Positions 42,199 through 53,922 of a stretch of DNA of 64,000 bases are shown here, one piece after another. The DNA lies in contig NZ_JAYROR010000138.1 in assembly GCF_041911615.1 (NCBI RefSeq), forward strand, positions 19,644-83,643. Direction: 5' to 3'. Made by a program: the position numbers and the translations under genes. Every line of letters begins with the position of its first letter. The first letter of the stretch is position 1. Below the pieces are notes generated by a model. It saw only the letters and a program-made list of their open reading frames with translations. It was not told where the DNA came from and ran no database searches. The DNA comes from Zoogloea sp041911615. GTDB taxonomy: Bacteria; Pseudomonadota; Gammaproteobacteria; Burkholderiales; Rhodocyclaceae.

Positions 42199-43605
42199 TC
42201 AGGTCGCCAGCGGCAGCACCACCCGGAAGCGACTGCCCTTGCCCGGCGCGCTGTCCACCTCCAGATGGCCACCATGCTGGCTGACGATGCGGTAGGCCGA
42301 CGACAGACCGAGCCCCCGGCCCTGACCGACCGCGCGGGTGGTGAAGAACGGCTCGAAAATGCGCGCCCGGGTGGCTTCGTCCATGCCGCAGCCGGTGTCG
42401 AGCACATCCACCCGAATCCACTCGCCGGCCACCTCGGCGCGCACCGTGATCGTGCCGGGCGCGCCGCCGAGGGCCTGGCCGGCGTTCTCGATGAGCGCCT
42501 TGAAGGCCTCGCCGAGCAAGGTCGGATTGGCCGCCAGTTTGGGCAGACCGGCATAGCTGCGGCGCACCTGCTGACCCGGACGACGCCCGGCGGCGGTGGC
42601 CTCGATGGCCGAATCGAGCAGTCGCTCGATGGACGTGGGCAGGGTTTCCATCGGCCCCGGCTCGGCGAAGCCCTGCAGGGCGTGCACGATGTCGCTGACC
42701 CGCCCGAGGCCGCGGGTCGACTCTTCGACCAGCACCGGCAGATCGTCGCGGATGTAATCCACGTCGGCGCCGGCGCGGGCCGCCTGCCAGGCGTCGGAGC
42801 CGGCGGCCAGGCGATCGGCGGTGTTGACCAGTGCCAGCAGGCGGTCGGCGTACTCGCGCAGGGCGCCCAGATTGGCGGCGACGTAGCCCAGCGGCGTGTT
42901 GATCTCGTGGGCGACACCGGCGGCCAGCTGGCCCACCGCGGCGAGCTTGTCCGCCTCGAGCAGGCGCTGCTGGGTGGCGCGCAGGTCGCGATTGACGGTG
43001 GTGAGCTCGGCCGTGCGCTCCGCCACCCGCTGTTCGAGACTGGCATTGATGCGCCCCAGCTCGCTGTTGCGCTCGGCCACCAGGCCGAGCAGGCAACGCA
43101 CCGCGCCGATCAACGCAACATTGCCCGGATCGCTGCCCTGGACGGCTTCCGCCTCGAAGGCCGCGGCCGGCGTCATGCCGCCCTCGATAGCACGCATCTG
43201 GCGCGCCATGCTCTGATCGGTGTCGAGGATGTGGAAGGTGAGCCAGCTGGTGACGAAGTTGTAGAGGGCGGGCACCACGCGGCCGGGATCGGAATGGGTG
43301 CGCATCGCCTCGACCTGGGTGACGAAGTCGGCGTGGGCGCGGCGATGGCCGTCGAGGTGGCGCGGGTCGAGCCCGGCCTCGACCATCAGCGCCTCTTCGG
43401 TGGCGAAGTGATGCAGGGCGTAGCGCCCCAGCCCGTCGAGGACATGGGCGAGCTCGGAGGGCTGGATCACCGCGCCGCTCGCCGCCCGCTGGGCAAGGGC
43501 GTTGACGAGGTCCACCAGCTTGCGGTGCTGGTTGTCCACTTCCTCGCAACCGGTCTCGAAATAGCTCGCCCAGTGAAAGGGCGCAAAACGGGGGGGTTTG
43601 CTCAT
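42199..43605 (-). CDS. Hemerythrin-domain sensor histidine kinase
   Basis: The protein has 468 residues. Residues about 10-145 are a bacteriohemerythrin with the di-iron ligand pattern (NQH, HHFATEE, HRRAH, FHILDTD). A coiled coil (about 175-215) leads to a HisKA-type dimerisation region (GQLAAGVAHEINTPLGYV) and an HATPase with DTGCGMD and GRGLGLSSAYR. There is no receiver and no membrane span, so it is a soluble oxygen or redox sensor. Its ATG overlaps the upstream hybrid kinase stop in ATGA, so both are made together. Its output regulator is not in the window; the HPt of the partner is a candidate. Confidence 0.88.
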   Translation of the reverse strand: MSKPPRFAPFHWASYFETGCEEVDNQHRKLVDLVNALAQRAASGAVIQPSELAHVLDGLGRYALHHFATEEALMVEAGLDPRHLDGHRRAHADFVTQVEAMRTHSDPGRVVPALYNFVTSWLTFHILDTDQSMARQMRAIEGGMTPAAAFEAEAVQGSDPGNVALIGAVRCLLGLVAERNSELGRINASLEQRVAERTAELTTVNRDLRATQQRLLEADKLAAVGQLAAGVAHEINTPLGYVAANLGALREYADRLLALVNTADRLAAGSDAWQAARAGADVDYIRDDLPVLVEESTRGLGRVSDIVHALQGFAEPGPMETLPTSIERLLDSAIEATAAGRRPGQQVRRSYAGLPKLAANPTLLGEAFKALIENAGQALGGAPGTITVRAEVAGEWIRVDVLDTGCGMDEATRARIFEPFFTTRAVGQGRGLGLSSAYRIVSQHGGHLEVDSAPGKGSRFRVVLPLAT

Positions 43606-46600
43606 CGGCCGTCTCCGTCGGCGGGCAGTCGCTGGCGCAGCGTGACCAGCAGGGGTTGCAGCGCCCGCACCAGGCTGGCGAAGGGACGTGCCAGGGCGTC
43701 GGCGTCCTGACCGTCGCGGATGGCGTTGCAGATCGCGGCGGCCTGGTCGAACACGCGCAGCGCGCCGACGTTGCCGGCCGAGCCCTTGAGGGAATGCGCC
43801 AGGCGTTCGACCTCGGCCAACTGGCCGGCGGCCAGGGCGGCCTGCAGGTGCTCGACCACGTCGGCATGGGCCTCGACGAAGATGCGCAGGATGCGCAGAT
43901 AGGTGGGCCACTTGCCGCGCACCATGCGCAGGCCACGCTCGGTGTCCAGGCCGTCGACGGTGCCGAGCACGCTTTCCCAGTCCGGCGCCGCGTCGGGGGG
44001 CGGCGCCTTCAGCGGGCCGCGCCCCTCGCCGCCGAGCCACTTGAACAGCATCCGGTGCAGCGCCTCGGGCTCGACCGGCTTGGCGATGAAATCGTTCATG
44101 CCAGCGGCGAAGCAGGCCTCCTGGTCTTCCTCGAAGGCGTTGGCGGTCATCGCGAGAATCGGCGTCTTGCCCCGGCCGGGCAGGTGGCGGATGCGGCGGG
44201 TGGCCTCGAGACCGTCCATCACCGGCATCTGCATGTCCATGAGGATCAGGTCGTAGTCGGCGACGCCGGCCAGGTCGACGGCTTCCTGGCCGTTGGCGGC
44301 GTGGTCGATGACGAGCCCCAGGTTGGCCAGCATGTCGAGGGCGACTTCCTGGTTGAGCAGATTGTCTTCGACCAGCAGCACGTGCGCCCCCCGCAGCCGG
44401 CGGGGATCGACCTGCAGCGCCTCCGCCGCCGGGTCCGGCGCGAGCGCCGGCAGCACCAGACCGGGACGCTTGCGCAGGCGGGCGGTGAACCAGAAGGTGC
44501 TGCCCCGGCCCGGCTCGCTGTGGACGCCGACCTCGCCGCCCATCAGGCTGGCCAGGTGGCCGGTGAGGGCCAGGCCGAGGCCGGTGCCGCCGTACTTGCG
44601 GGTGGTCGACGCGTCGGCCTGCTCGAAAGAGCGGAACAGCCGCGGCAGTTGCTCGGGGGCGATGCCGATGCCGGTGTCGCTGACCGAGAAACGCACCAGC
44701 ACGCTGTCCTCGTCCTCGCTGACCAGCGCGGCGCGCAGGCTGACGCCGCCACGCTCGGTGAATTTCACTGCGTTGCTGAGGTAGTTGAGGATCGCCTGGC
44801 GCAGGCGCGTGACGTCGCCGCGGAGCACCGGCGGCAGTCCGTCGGTGTCGGCCTCGAAGCTCAGGTTGCGCGCCAGCAGGCGGTCGTGGATGAGCGAGTG
44901 GGCCTGGTTGAAGAGCGCGTCCGGCGAGAAGTCCACCGACTCCAGGTGCAGCTTGCCGGCCTCGATCTTCGACAGGTCGAGGATGTCGTTGATGAGTGCC
45001 AGCAGGTGCGCGCCAGCGTGGCGGATGCGCGCCAGGCGGTCTTCCTGCTCGTGGCTCAGGGCGCTGCGTTCGAGCAGCCGGGCCTGCCCCAGGATGGCGT
45101 TCATCGGGGTCCGGATCTCGTGGCTCATGTTGGCCAGGAACGCGCTCTTGGCGCGGCTGGCGGCCTCGGCTCGCTCGCTGACCTCGGCGAGCTGCGCGGT
45201 GCGCTCGGCCACCAGGTCTTCGAGGTGGTGCCGGTAGTGTTCGAGCTGGGCGTCGAGACGGCGCATCTCGGTGATGTCGAAGAAGGTGACGAGGAAGCTC
45301 TCGCCCACCGGCGCGCCCGACACCATCATGAAACGCTGGGAGCCGTCCTTGCAGGTGATGCGCTGCTCGATCGGCTCGGCGGCGCGCGCCCCGCTGTGGG
45401 GCGGACGCAGGGTGACCCGCCGGGCGAGCATGGCCTCGCGCTCGACTGGATCGGGGAAGGCCCGTTCGGCCCAGGCCGTCACCGTCGGGATGTCGTCGCG
45501 GGTGTAGCCGAAGGTGTCCACGAAGCAGCGGTTGAGCGCACCGACGCTGCCGTCCGGATCGACGAAGCCGAGGGGCAGCGGCGCCACCTCGAAGAGCTGG
45601 CGAAAACGCGCCTCGCTCTCGCGCAGGGCGGTTTCCTCCCGGTGGCGCGAGATCGCCACCGCCGCCAGATCGGTCGCCATCGCCACCTGCTCGAGGGCCA
45701 GCGCGTCCGGCCGGGACGGTTTCGAGGCGTACAGCGCAAACGTACCCAGCACGCGCCCGTCGCGGCTGAGGATCGGCGACGACCAGCAGGCCGCCAGGTC
45801 GTAGGGCGCAACCAGCCCGGTGTAGGGCGCCCACAGCGGATCGGTGGCGATATCGGCCACGATTACCGGCGCGCCCCGCCACGCGGACGTGCCGCACGAC
45901 CCGACCCCTTCGCCGATGGCGATGCCGTCCACCGCCCGCACGTAGCCGTCCGGCAGGCTCGGCGCGGCGCCGTGGCGCAGGTGGACGCCGTCCGGGTCGA
46001 GCAGCAGCACCGAGGTGCGGATGTCCGGCAGCAGCCGCTCGACGCCCCGCGCGAGGGTTTCCAGGGTGTCGGCCAGCGGCGCACCCGAAGCCACCATCTC
46101 GAGCACGCGGCGCTGGTTTTCGAGGGATTGCTCGATGTGCTTGCGGGCGGTGATGTCGGTCAGCACCCCGACGATCGCCTGCTCGCCGCCCGCGTGGACC
46201 GGCCCCAGGCGCATCTCGTCGCGCAGCCAGACGTAGCGCCCGGCGCCATGGGTGAAGCGGTATTCCTGAACGAGCTGTCCCTGCGCCTGCACCTGCGCGA
46301 CGGCGGCCTGCACCACCGGCAAATCGTCGGGATGGACATGCGCGTCCCGCCAGTCGGGCTGCAGGGCCTGCGCCGGGGTGTAGCCGAGGATGCGCTCCAC
46401 GTTGTCGCTCACCGTCACCGGCACGCCCTTGCCATCGACGCTGCGCAGCGCGTAGAGGATGGTCGGGCTGGCCTCGACCAGATTGCGCAGTTGCTGCGCG
46501 GTGTCCTGCTGCTGCTGGCGCGCCTCGTCGCGCTCGGCGCGGTCGCGCAGCGCGCGCAGGCCGAACACCAGATCGCCGGCCAGCTCGGCCAGCAGGCGCA

Positions 46601-47885
46601 CCTCCTCGTCGTCGAAGGCGTCGACGCCCGCCGAGCAGATGTTGAGGATGCCGCAACACCGGCCGTCGCTGGCCATCAGGGGCAGCACGCACAGCGCCGC
46701 CCCGCCGGGCAACGTCGCCACCTCTCGCCAGGGCACGAAACGCGGGTCGGCCTGGATGTCGCGGACGATGGCCGGCTGCGCGCACTGCAGCACCGCGGCG
46801 GCGGGGCCACCGCCGCCATGAACCGCTGCCCAGGCCGACGCGCTGGCCCGCAGCGCCTCGGCCGCGGGACCGGCGACGGCGACCGGGCGCACCCGCTCGA
46901 CGGCCTGCTCGTCCACGAAACCGACCCAGGCCGCCAGATAACCGCCGAAGCTCACCATCAGACGGCAGACGTCGTCCAGCAGCGCCCCTTCGTCCGAAGC
47001 CCGGGCCACGGCCTGGTTGCATTCGCTGATCGTCAGCAGCGCCGCGTTGGCGCGCTTCAGGCGCACCTCGGCGCGCCGGCCGTCGGTGAGATCGCTCCAG
47101 ATCGCCGCGAGGTAGCGCCCTTCGCCCTTGAGGCGAATGCCCCGGCCACGCACCCGCGCGTCGCGCACCTCGCCGTTGCGGCAGCGCAGCCGGGTCAGCA
47201 CCGAGCAGCCTTCCGGCTCGGCCATCCGGGTCAGGGTATCGGCCAGCTCGTCCGGGCTCAGGGCGCAGTCGATGTCGGCCACGCGCAGCCGCGCGAACTC
47301 CTCCCGGCTGTAGCCCAGGTTGCGATGGGCGGCATCGTTGAACTCGACGAAACGGCCGCTGTGCAGATCGACCACGCCGATCGAATCCTCCGCCTGGCTC
47401 ACCACGCTGGCGAACAGTGCCTCGCGCTCGCGCAGCGCCTCCTGCGCCCGCCGCACCTCGGTGACGTCGCGGCCCACGTTGAGCACGCCGATCAGGTGGC
47501 CGTCGCTGTCGAACATCGGCGATTTCATGATCTCGAGCAGCACCGGCTCGCCATGGGCGACGCTCACCGCCTGCTCGCAGCGCATCACCGCGCCGGCGTG
47601 GATCACCGCCAGATCGTCGCGGCGAAAGGCGTCGGCCTGATCCCACGGCACGAAGTCGTAGGCGGTCTTGCCGATGATGTCCGCCTCCCGCGCGCCCACC
47701 AGACGCTCGAAACTCGGGTTGCAGGCCAGGTAGCAGCCGTCCGGATCCTTCAGCCAGACCATGTCGGGCAACGTACGCACCAGCGTCTTCAGGAAGTTGC
47801 GCTCCCGCTCGATGTCCAGCGCCGACGACGCCTCGAGGAGGGGCGACAGACGATTCGTCTCGGACTTCGGCGAGATGAAGGACAT
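43602..47885 (-). CDS. Multi-PAS/GAF hybrid sensor histidine kinase with REC and HPt
   Basis: The protein has 1427 residues from ATG 47885. Order, roughly: PAS 25-150, PAS 155-275, GAF 285-450, PAS 475-600, GAF 610-765, PAS 775-900, HisKA with FLANMSHEIRTPMNAIL, HATPase with DTGIGIAPEQ and GGTGLGLALTG, a receiver with LLVEDNLLNQEV and DLILMDMQMPVMDG, then an HPt with HSLKGSAGNVG. No membrane span is seen, so it is cytoplasmic. It is a full phosphorelay in one chain lacking only an output. The next gene, a hemerythrin kinase, overlaps its stop. Ligands are unknown. Confidence 0.9.
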   Translation of the reverse strand: MSFISPKSETNRLSPLLEASSALDIERERNFLKTLVRTLPDMVWLKDPDGCYLACNPSFERLVGAREADIIGKTAYDFVPWDQADAFRRDDLAVIHAGAVMRCEQAVSVAHGEPVLLEIMKSPMFDSDGHLIGVLNVGRDVTEVRRAQEALREREALFASVVSQAEDSIGVVDLHSGRFVEFNDAAHRNLGYSREEFARLRVADIDCALSPDELADTLTRMAEPEGCSVLTRLRCRNGEVRDARVRGRGIRLKGEGRYLAAIWSDLTDGRRAEVRLKRANAALLTISECNQAVARASDEGALLDDVCRLMVSFGGYLAAWVGFVDEQAVERVRPVAVAGPAAEALRASASAWAAVHGGGGPAAAVLQCAQPAIVRDIQADPRFVPWREVATLPGGAALCVLPLMASDGRCCGILNICSAGVDAFDDEEVRLLAELAGDLVFGLRALRDRAERDEARQQQQDTAQQLRNLVEASPTILYALRSVDGKGVPVTVSDNVERILGYTPAQALQPDWRDAHVHPDDLPVVQAAVAQVQAQGQLVQEYRFTHGAGRYVWLRDEMRLGPVHAGGEQAIVGVLTDITARKHIEQSLENQRRVLEMVASGAPLADTLETLARGVERLLPDIRTSVLLLDPDGVHLRHGAAPSLPDGYVRAVDGIAIGEGVGSCGTSAWRGAPVIVADIATDPLWAPYTGLVAPYDLAACWSSPILSRDGRVLGTFALYASKPSRPDALALEQVAMATDLAAVAISRHREETALRESEARFRQLFEVAPLPLGFVDPDGSVGALNRCFVDTFGYTRDDIPTVTAWAERAFPDPVEREAMLARRVTLRPPHSGARAAEPIEQRITCKDGSQRFMMVSGAPVGESFLVTFFDITEMRRLDAQLEHYRHHLEDLVAERTAQLAEVSERAEAASRAKSAFLANMSHEIRTPMNAILGQARLLERSALSHEQEDRLARIRHAGAHLLALINDILDLSKIEAGKLHLESVDFSPDALFNQAHSLIHDRLLARNLSFEADTDGLPPVLRGDVTRLRQAILNYLSNAVKFTERGGVSLRAALVSEDEDSVLVRFSVSDTGIGIAPEQLPRLFRSFEQADASTTRKYGGTGLGLALTGHLASLMGGEVGVHSEPGRGSTFWFTARLRKRPGLVLPALAPDPAAEALQVDPRRLRGAHVLLVEDNLLNQEVALDMLANLGLVIDHAANGQEAVDLAGVADYDLILMDMQMPVMDGLEATRRIRHLPGRGKTPILAMTANAFEEDQEACFAAGMNDFIAKPVEPEALHRMLFKWLGGEGRGPLKAPPPDAAPDWESVLGTVDGLDTERGLRMVRGKWPTYLRILRIFVEAHADVVEHLQAALAAGQLAEVERLAHSLKGSAGNVGALRVFDQAAAICNAIRDGQDADALARPFASLVRALQPLLVTLRQRLPADGDGR

Positions 47886-48144
47886 GCTTCGATTACCTGC
47901 CAGATAGGTTGAAAAACACGCGACAACGGCCATCGACTCCGACGCCGTTCGGCCTTCGTCCTTTTAACGGCCGCTCGCCCCCACAATTGAGGCGCCGCCT
48001 CACCCCGCGCAGCGCATCCCGAAAAATGGGATAAGCCGTTGTAACAGCGCAATTTTTCCCTAACGGAGCGACGCACGGCGCTGTATTTTTGCAGCGCGAC
48101 ACCGTATCATTCTGCTCCCCCGATTCACCTTCCCCCGGTTTCCC
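47886..48144. other. Divergent intergenic region, kinase operon and mnmG
   Basis: No gene is present. The right part is AT-richer (ATTTTTCC, TATTTTTGC), and TATCAT near 48105 could be an mnmG -10, but no clear -35 is found. An mnmG promoter must lie here by context. Confidence 0.4.
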
Positions 48145-50045
<1,901 letters not shown>

Positions 50046-50049
<4 letters not shown>

Positions 50050-50675
50050 GCGCCCTCCTCGAAAAAGGCATCGCCACCCTCGGCCTCGATCTGCCCGCCG
50101 ACGCGCCGGAAAAGCTCCTCGCCTTCGGCCGCCTGCTCATCAAGTGGAACAAGGTCTACAACCTCACCGCGATCCGTGACGAGGCCCAGGTCGTCACCCA
50201 CCACCTGCTCGATTCGCTCTCCGTGCTCCCGCACGTCAAAGGCATCGACCGGCTGGTGGACGTGGGCTCCGGCGGCGGCCTGCCGGGCGTGGTACTGGCC
50301 ATCTGCCGGCCCGACCTGCAGGTGGATTCCGTCGAGACGGTGCAGAAGAAGGCCACCTTCCAGAACCAGGCCAAGATCGAGCTCAAGCTGCCCAACTTCC
50401 GCGCCCACCACGCGCGCATCGAGGCCTGGCAGCCGCCCTACGCGCCGGATGCGCCCGCCGGCATCATCTCGCGCGCCTTTGCCGACCTGGCCGATTTCGT
50501 GAATCTCAGCGCCCACCTCGCCGGGCCCGAGACGCGCATCCTTGCCATGAAAGGCGTTTACCCTGCCGACGAGATCGCCCGCATCCCGGCCGGTTTCGCC
50601 CTCGAACGCAGCACCGCCCTGACGGTTCCCGGCCTCGACGCCGAGCGTCACCTGATCACCGTGAAACGAAGCTGA
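50046..50675 (+). CDS. rsmG: 16S rRNA G527 methyltransferase
   Basis: The protein has 209 residues. Its ATG overlaps the mnmG stop by 4 bp (ATGA). KWNKVYNLTAIRD, LLDSLSVL and DVGSGGGLPGVVLA are the RsmG signature and SAM site. It makes m7G527; its loss gives low-level streptomycin resistance in other bacteria. Confidence 0.93.
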
Positions 50676-50678
50676 GCC

Positions 50679-51449
50679 ATGGCCCGCATTTTCTGCATCG
50701 CCAACCAGAAAGGGGGCGTCGGCAAGACGACCACCTGCGTCAACCTCGCCGCCGGGCTCGCCACCGCCGGCCAGCGCGTCCTGCTGATCGACCTCGATCC
50801 GCAGGGCAACGCCACGATGGGCTGTGGCATCGACAAGCGCACCCTGGGCAAGTCGGTCTATCACCTGCTGGTGGGCCTGTGCACCGTTGCCGAGTCCCGC
50901 GTGCGCTCCGAATCGGGCGGCTTCGACGTGATCCCCGCCAACCGCGATCTGGCCGGCGCCGAGGTCGAGCTGGTCGGGCTCGCCCGCCGCGAGAACCGCC
51001 TGCGCGACGCCCTCGCCCTGCACGCCGGCGAATACGACTTCATCCTGATCGATTGCCCGCCCTCGCTCTCGCTGCTCACCCTGAACGGCCTGTGCATCGC
51101 CCACGGCGTCATCATCCCGATGCAGTGCGAGTACTACGCCCTCGAAGGCCTGTCCGACCTGGTCAACTCGATCAAGAAGGTTCACGCCAACCTCAACCGC
51201 GACCTGTCGATCATCGGCCTGCTTCGCGTCATGTTCGACCCGCGCGTAACGCTCCAGCAACAGGTTTCCGCCCAGCTCGAAGCCCACTTCGGTGACAAGG
51301 TCTTCAAGACCATCGTGCCGCGCAACGTGCGCCTCGCCGAAGCCCCCAGCCACGGCATCCCCGGCGTGGTGTTCGACCGCAGCGCCAAGGGCGCCCAGGC
51401 CTACCTCGCCTTCGCCAAAGAAATGATCGAGCGGATCAAGACCTCCTGA
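50679..51449 (+). CDS. parA: Chromosome partitioning ATPase ParA
   Basis: The protein has 256 residues. The deviant Walker A QKGGVGKTT near residue 12, IDLDPQGNATMG, and LIDCPPSLSLLTLN are clear. It follows rsmG by 3 bp and precedes parB by 8 bp. It drives movement of ParB-parS complexes. No consensus parS site was seen in this window. Confidence 0.93.
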   Translation: MARIFCIANQKGGVGKTTTCVNLAAGLATAGQRVLLIDLDPQGNATMGCGIDKRTLGKSVYHLLVGLCTVAESRVRSESGGFDVIPANRDLAGAEVELVGLARRENRLRDALALHAGEYDFILIDCPPSLSLLTLNGLCIAHGVIIPMQCEYYALEGLSDLVNSIKKVHANLNRDLSIIGLLRVMFDPRVTLQQQVSAQLEAHFGDKVFKTIVPRNVRLAEAPSHGIPGVVFDRSAKGAQAYLAFAKEMIERIKTS

Positions 51450-51457
51450 CCCCCACC

Positions 51458-52324
51458 ATGGCACCTCCCAAACTCAAAGGCCTCGGCCGCGGCCTCGACG
51501 CCCTGCTCGCCGCCAATACCGACGACGACGCGACCGACGACAGCGAACTGCAGACGCTGCCGGCGAGCGAACTGACTCCGGGCAAATATCAGCCGCGCAC
51601 CCGCATGGACCCGGGCTCCCTCGAGGAGCTCGCCGCCTCGATCAAGTCCCAGGGCGTCATGCAGCCGATCCTCGTGCGGCCCATCGGCGACGTCTTCGAC
51701 GCCAAACGCTACGAGATCATCGCCGGTGAACGCCGCTGGCGTGCCGCCCAGCTCGCTGGCCTGACGCAGGTTCCGTGCCTGGTACGGACGATTCCCGACG
51801 AGGCCACGCTGGCCATGTCGCTCATCGAGAACATCCAGCGCGAAGACCTCAACCCGCTCGAAGAAGCCGCCGGCATCCAGCGCCTGATCGACGAGTTCGG
51901 CATGACCCACCAGCAGGCCGCCGACGCTGTCGGCCGCTCCCGCCCCGCCGCGTCGAACCTGCTGCGTCTGCTGCAATTGGCACTGCCGGTGCAGGAACTG
52001 CTGATGGCGGGCGACATCGACATGGGCCACGCCCGCGCCCTGCTGCCCCTCGAGGGTGCCGCCCAGGTCGGCCTCGCCAACCTGATCGCCGCCCGCGGGC
52101 TGTCGGTGCGAGAGGCGGAGCGCCTCGTCCAGCAGGAACTGAACCCCAAGGCAAAGCTGCCCGCCCCGCCACCGGACCGGGATCTGCTGCGTCTGGAAGA
52201 AGAAATCGCCGACCGCCTTGGCGCAACGGTCAAGATCAAGGCCAACAAGAAAGGCGCCGGCGCCGTCACCATCCAGTTCGGCGACCTGGACCAACTCGAC
52301 GGCCTGCTCGAAAAGCTGCGCTGA
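51458..52324 (+). CDS. parB: Chromosome partitioning protein ParB
   Basis: The protein has 288 residues. An N-terminal GLGRGLDALL ParA-contact peptide, the ParB/Srx region with YEIIAGERRWRAAQLAG (CTPase GERRWR motif), and the HTH (MTHQQAADAVGRSRPAASN) are present, with a C-terminal dimerisation end. The stop lies within a perfect hairpin CTGAAGG/CCTTCAG (52321-52337) that may act as a weak terminator. Confidence 0.93.
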   Translation: MAPPKLKGLGRGLDALLAANTDDDATDDSELQTLPASELTPGKYQPRTRMDPGSLEELAASIKSQGVMQPILVRPIGDVFDAKRYEIIAGERRWRAAQLAGLTQVPCLVRTIPDEATLAMSLIENIQREDLNPLEEAAGIQRLIDEFGMTHQQAADAVGRSRPAASNLLRLLQLALPVQELLMAGDIDMGHARALLPLEGAAQVGLANLIAARGLSVREAERLVQQELNPKAKLPAPPPDRDLLRLEEEIADRLGATVKIKANKKGAGAVTIQFGDLDQLDGLLEKLR

Positions 52325-52333
52325 AGGCGCCCT

Positions 52334-52534
52334 TCAGCCTGCGCCGCTCTTGACGCGCCGCCCCTGCCGGGGCCCGGCACCTGACACCGCAGCCTGAGGC
52401 GGCTCGGTCTTGCGCAACGAGGCCGGAGCCCCCAGCAAATGACGCGACACCTGCTGCGCCCGCCCCGCCACGCCCCCTTGGTCGGGACCGCGAAAGACCA
52501 GCTTCTGGCGGGTTCCGAGCGTGCGGTTGGCCAT
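52334..52534 (-). CDS. Possible small basic protein
   Basis: The frame has 66 codons from ATG 52534 (a GTG immediately upstream at 52537 is an alternative). It begins right after the stop of the cysteine-rich gene on the same strand. It is rich in Arg, Gly, Gln and Ala, with no motif and no good ribosome site. It may be real through coupling or may be chance in GC-rich DNA. Confidence 0.3.
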   Translation of the reverse strand: MANRTLGTRQKLVFRGPDQGGVAGRAQQVSRHLLGAPASLRKTEPPQAAVSGAGPRQGRRVKSGAG

Positions 52535-52537
52535 CAC

Positions 52538-52753
52538 TCAGGCAACGGCGCGGTGAGCCGCGTCGGCCGCCGCCAGCTGCGCCAGCGACGCCGCCTCGGT
52601 CACGCCCGACAACTCGGCAAAACATCCCTCCAGCGGGCAGTTACGACCGGGCGGACAGGCGTGCTCGGCGGCACATTGACGTTGGGTTTGATCCGTCAGG
52701 ACCATCTCGCGAACCGCTTCACAACGGCCGATGGGCGAATCGATGAAGCTCAT
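52538..52753 (-). CDS. Small cysteine-rich hypothetical protein
   Basis: The frame has 71 codons from ATG 52753, with a strong GAGGAGG ribosome site 5 nt upstream. Cysteines occur in RCEAVRE and in CAAEHACPPGRNCPLEGC, a spacing that could bind metal. No signal peptide is seen. The function is unknown; the strong ribosome site is the best evidence that it is translated. It lies between rlpA and parB. Confidence 0.6.
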   Translation of the reverse strand: MSFIDSPIGRCEAVREMVLTDQTQRQCAAEHACPPGRNCPLEGCFAELSGVTEAASLAQLAAADAAHRAVA

Positions 52754-52856
52754 GATGTCCTCCTCTTGGCTGATTTCAGTATAGCCAAGCGGAGGAAAAT
52801 TTCCTTGATGGGAGCAGGGTTTTATGCACTGCGCGGGCTCACGCCCCGCCGCAATG

Positions 52857-53879
52857 TCAGCGCTGCACGACCGCGGGCTTGAGCTTGAGTGTGCCGGCAA
52901 TCCGCTCGGCGATCGAGCGAGCCTCGAGGGCAGACGGGAAAGGCCCCACGCGCAGGCGGTACTTGCCTTCGGAGGCGAGCACCGAGACCGACTCCTTGAG
53001 CCACTTCAGCTCGTATTCGACGAAGCTCTTGAAATGCTCCGCCGTGCCGGCAGTGCCGAACGAGCCGAGTTGCAGGAAAACCTCGCCGTGAGACTTGTCG
53101 GCAGCGCGCGCAGCCACGACGGACTGCGGCGCCGGCACCGCGGATGACGCGTCGGACACAGCCGGGCGCGCCGCCTCCACGGCCGCGACCACCGGCGCAG
53201 CAACCGGACGGGCCGCCACGGCGACGGGCGCCGGCGCCTTTGCACGGCGAATCGGCGGCACCGGGCGCGCGGCCGGCACCATGGCGACCTCTTCGGGCAG
53301 CACCAGGGCAATCTCGACGTTGGCGTGCCCCTGGTCCACGTAGCCCAGCTTGTAAGCGGCCGCGTAGGACAGGTCGATCACGCGCCCCGGGTGGAAGGGG
53401 CCGCGGTCATTCACCCGCACCACCGCCGACCGGCCGTTGGCAAGATTGGTCACGCGGACGTAGCTGGGAATCGGCAGGCTCGGATGCGCGGCGGTCATCG
53501 CGTACATGTCGTACGCGTCGCCGCTGGAAGTCTTGCGGCCGTGGAACATCTTGCCGTACCAGCTCGCAACGCCCCGCTCGAGGGTGAGGCCGCCACCGGC
53601 GGGCATCGCACCGCTCAGGGAGTAATCGTTCTTGCGGACGGCCGGCGCCTCGACGGGCTCGTCGGCAGGGGTCTCGGCGTCCGTCTGGCCGTCGTTCTTG
53701 AAGACGCCATCGGCGAAATGGAAACGCGCGGCCGGCTTCAGCCCCGCGGAAAACGCGGTATCGGCGGTCGCATCGGTGGACGTGACAGGGGTGGCGAGCG
53801 CCTGGCTCGCCAGCGCGAGCGCGCTACAGAAGAGCGCCGGCAGCCAGCCGGCGCGACGAAACATCGCTACAGGGAACAT
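52857..53879 (-). CDS. rlpA: Septal ring lytic transglycosylase RlpA
   Basis: The protein has 340 residues from ATG 53879, which has AGGA about 9 nt upstream; ATG 53888 is an alternative. A signal peptide runs to about residue 27 (ALALASQALA). The double-psi barrel (GVASWYGKMFHGRKTSSGDAYDM to VRVNDRGPFHPGRVIDLS) is near residues 100-185, and a SPOR domain ends the protein. RlpA cleaves denuded glycan at the septum. It is last in the mre operon. An Ala/Pro/Val-rich linker joins the domains. Confidence 0.9.
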   Translation of the reverse strand: MFPVAMFRRAGWLPALFCSALALASQALATPVTSTDATADTAFSAGLKPAARFHFADGVFKNDGQTDAETPADEPVEAPAVRKNDYSLSGAMPAGGGLTLERGVASWYGKMFHGRKTSSGDAYDMYAMTAAHPSLPIPSYVRVTNLANGRSAVVRVNDRGPFHPGRVIDLSYAAAYKLGYVDQGHANVEIALVLPEEVAMVPAARPVPPIRRAKAPAPVAVAARPVAAPVVAAVEAARPAVSDASSAVPAPQSVVAARAADKSHGEVFLQLGSFGTAGTAEHFKSFVEYELKWLKESVSVLASEGKYRLRVGPFPSALEARSIAERIAGTLKLKPAVVQR

Positions 53880-53922
53880 GACGCTCATTCCTGTTCGGGC
53901 GCGCGCGGTTGCGCGCGCGGGT

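Noticed and set aside
43656..47912. Very long plus-strand open frame (over 1400 codons) opposite the hybrid kinase
   Set aside because: It is an antisense shadow in GC-rich DNA; the minus strand shows complete PAS, GAF, kinase, receiver and HPt motifs, while the plus frame is low-complexity Arg/Gly/Val/His.
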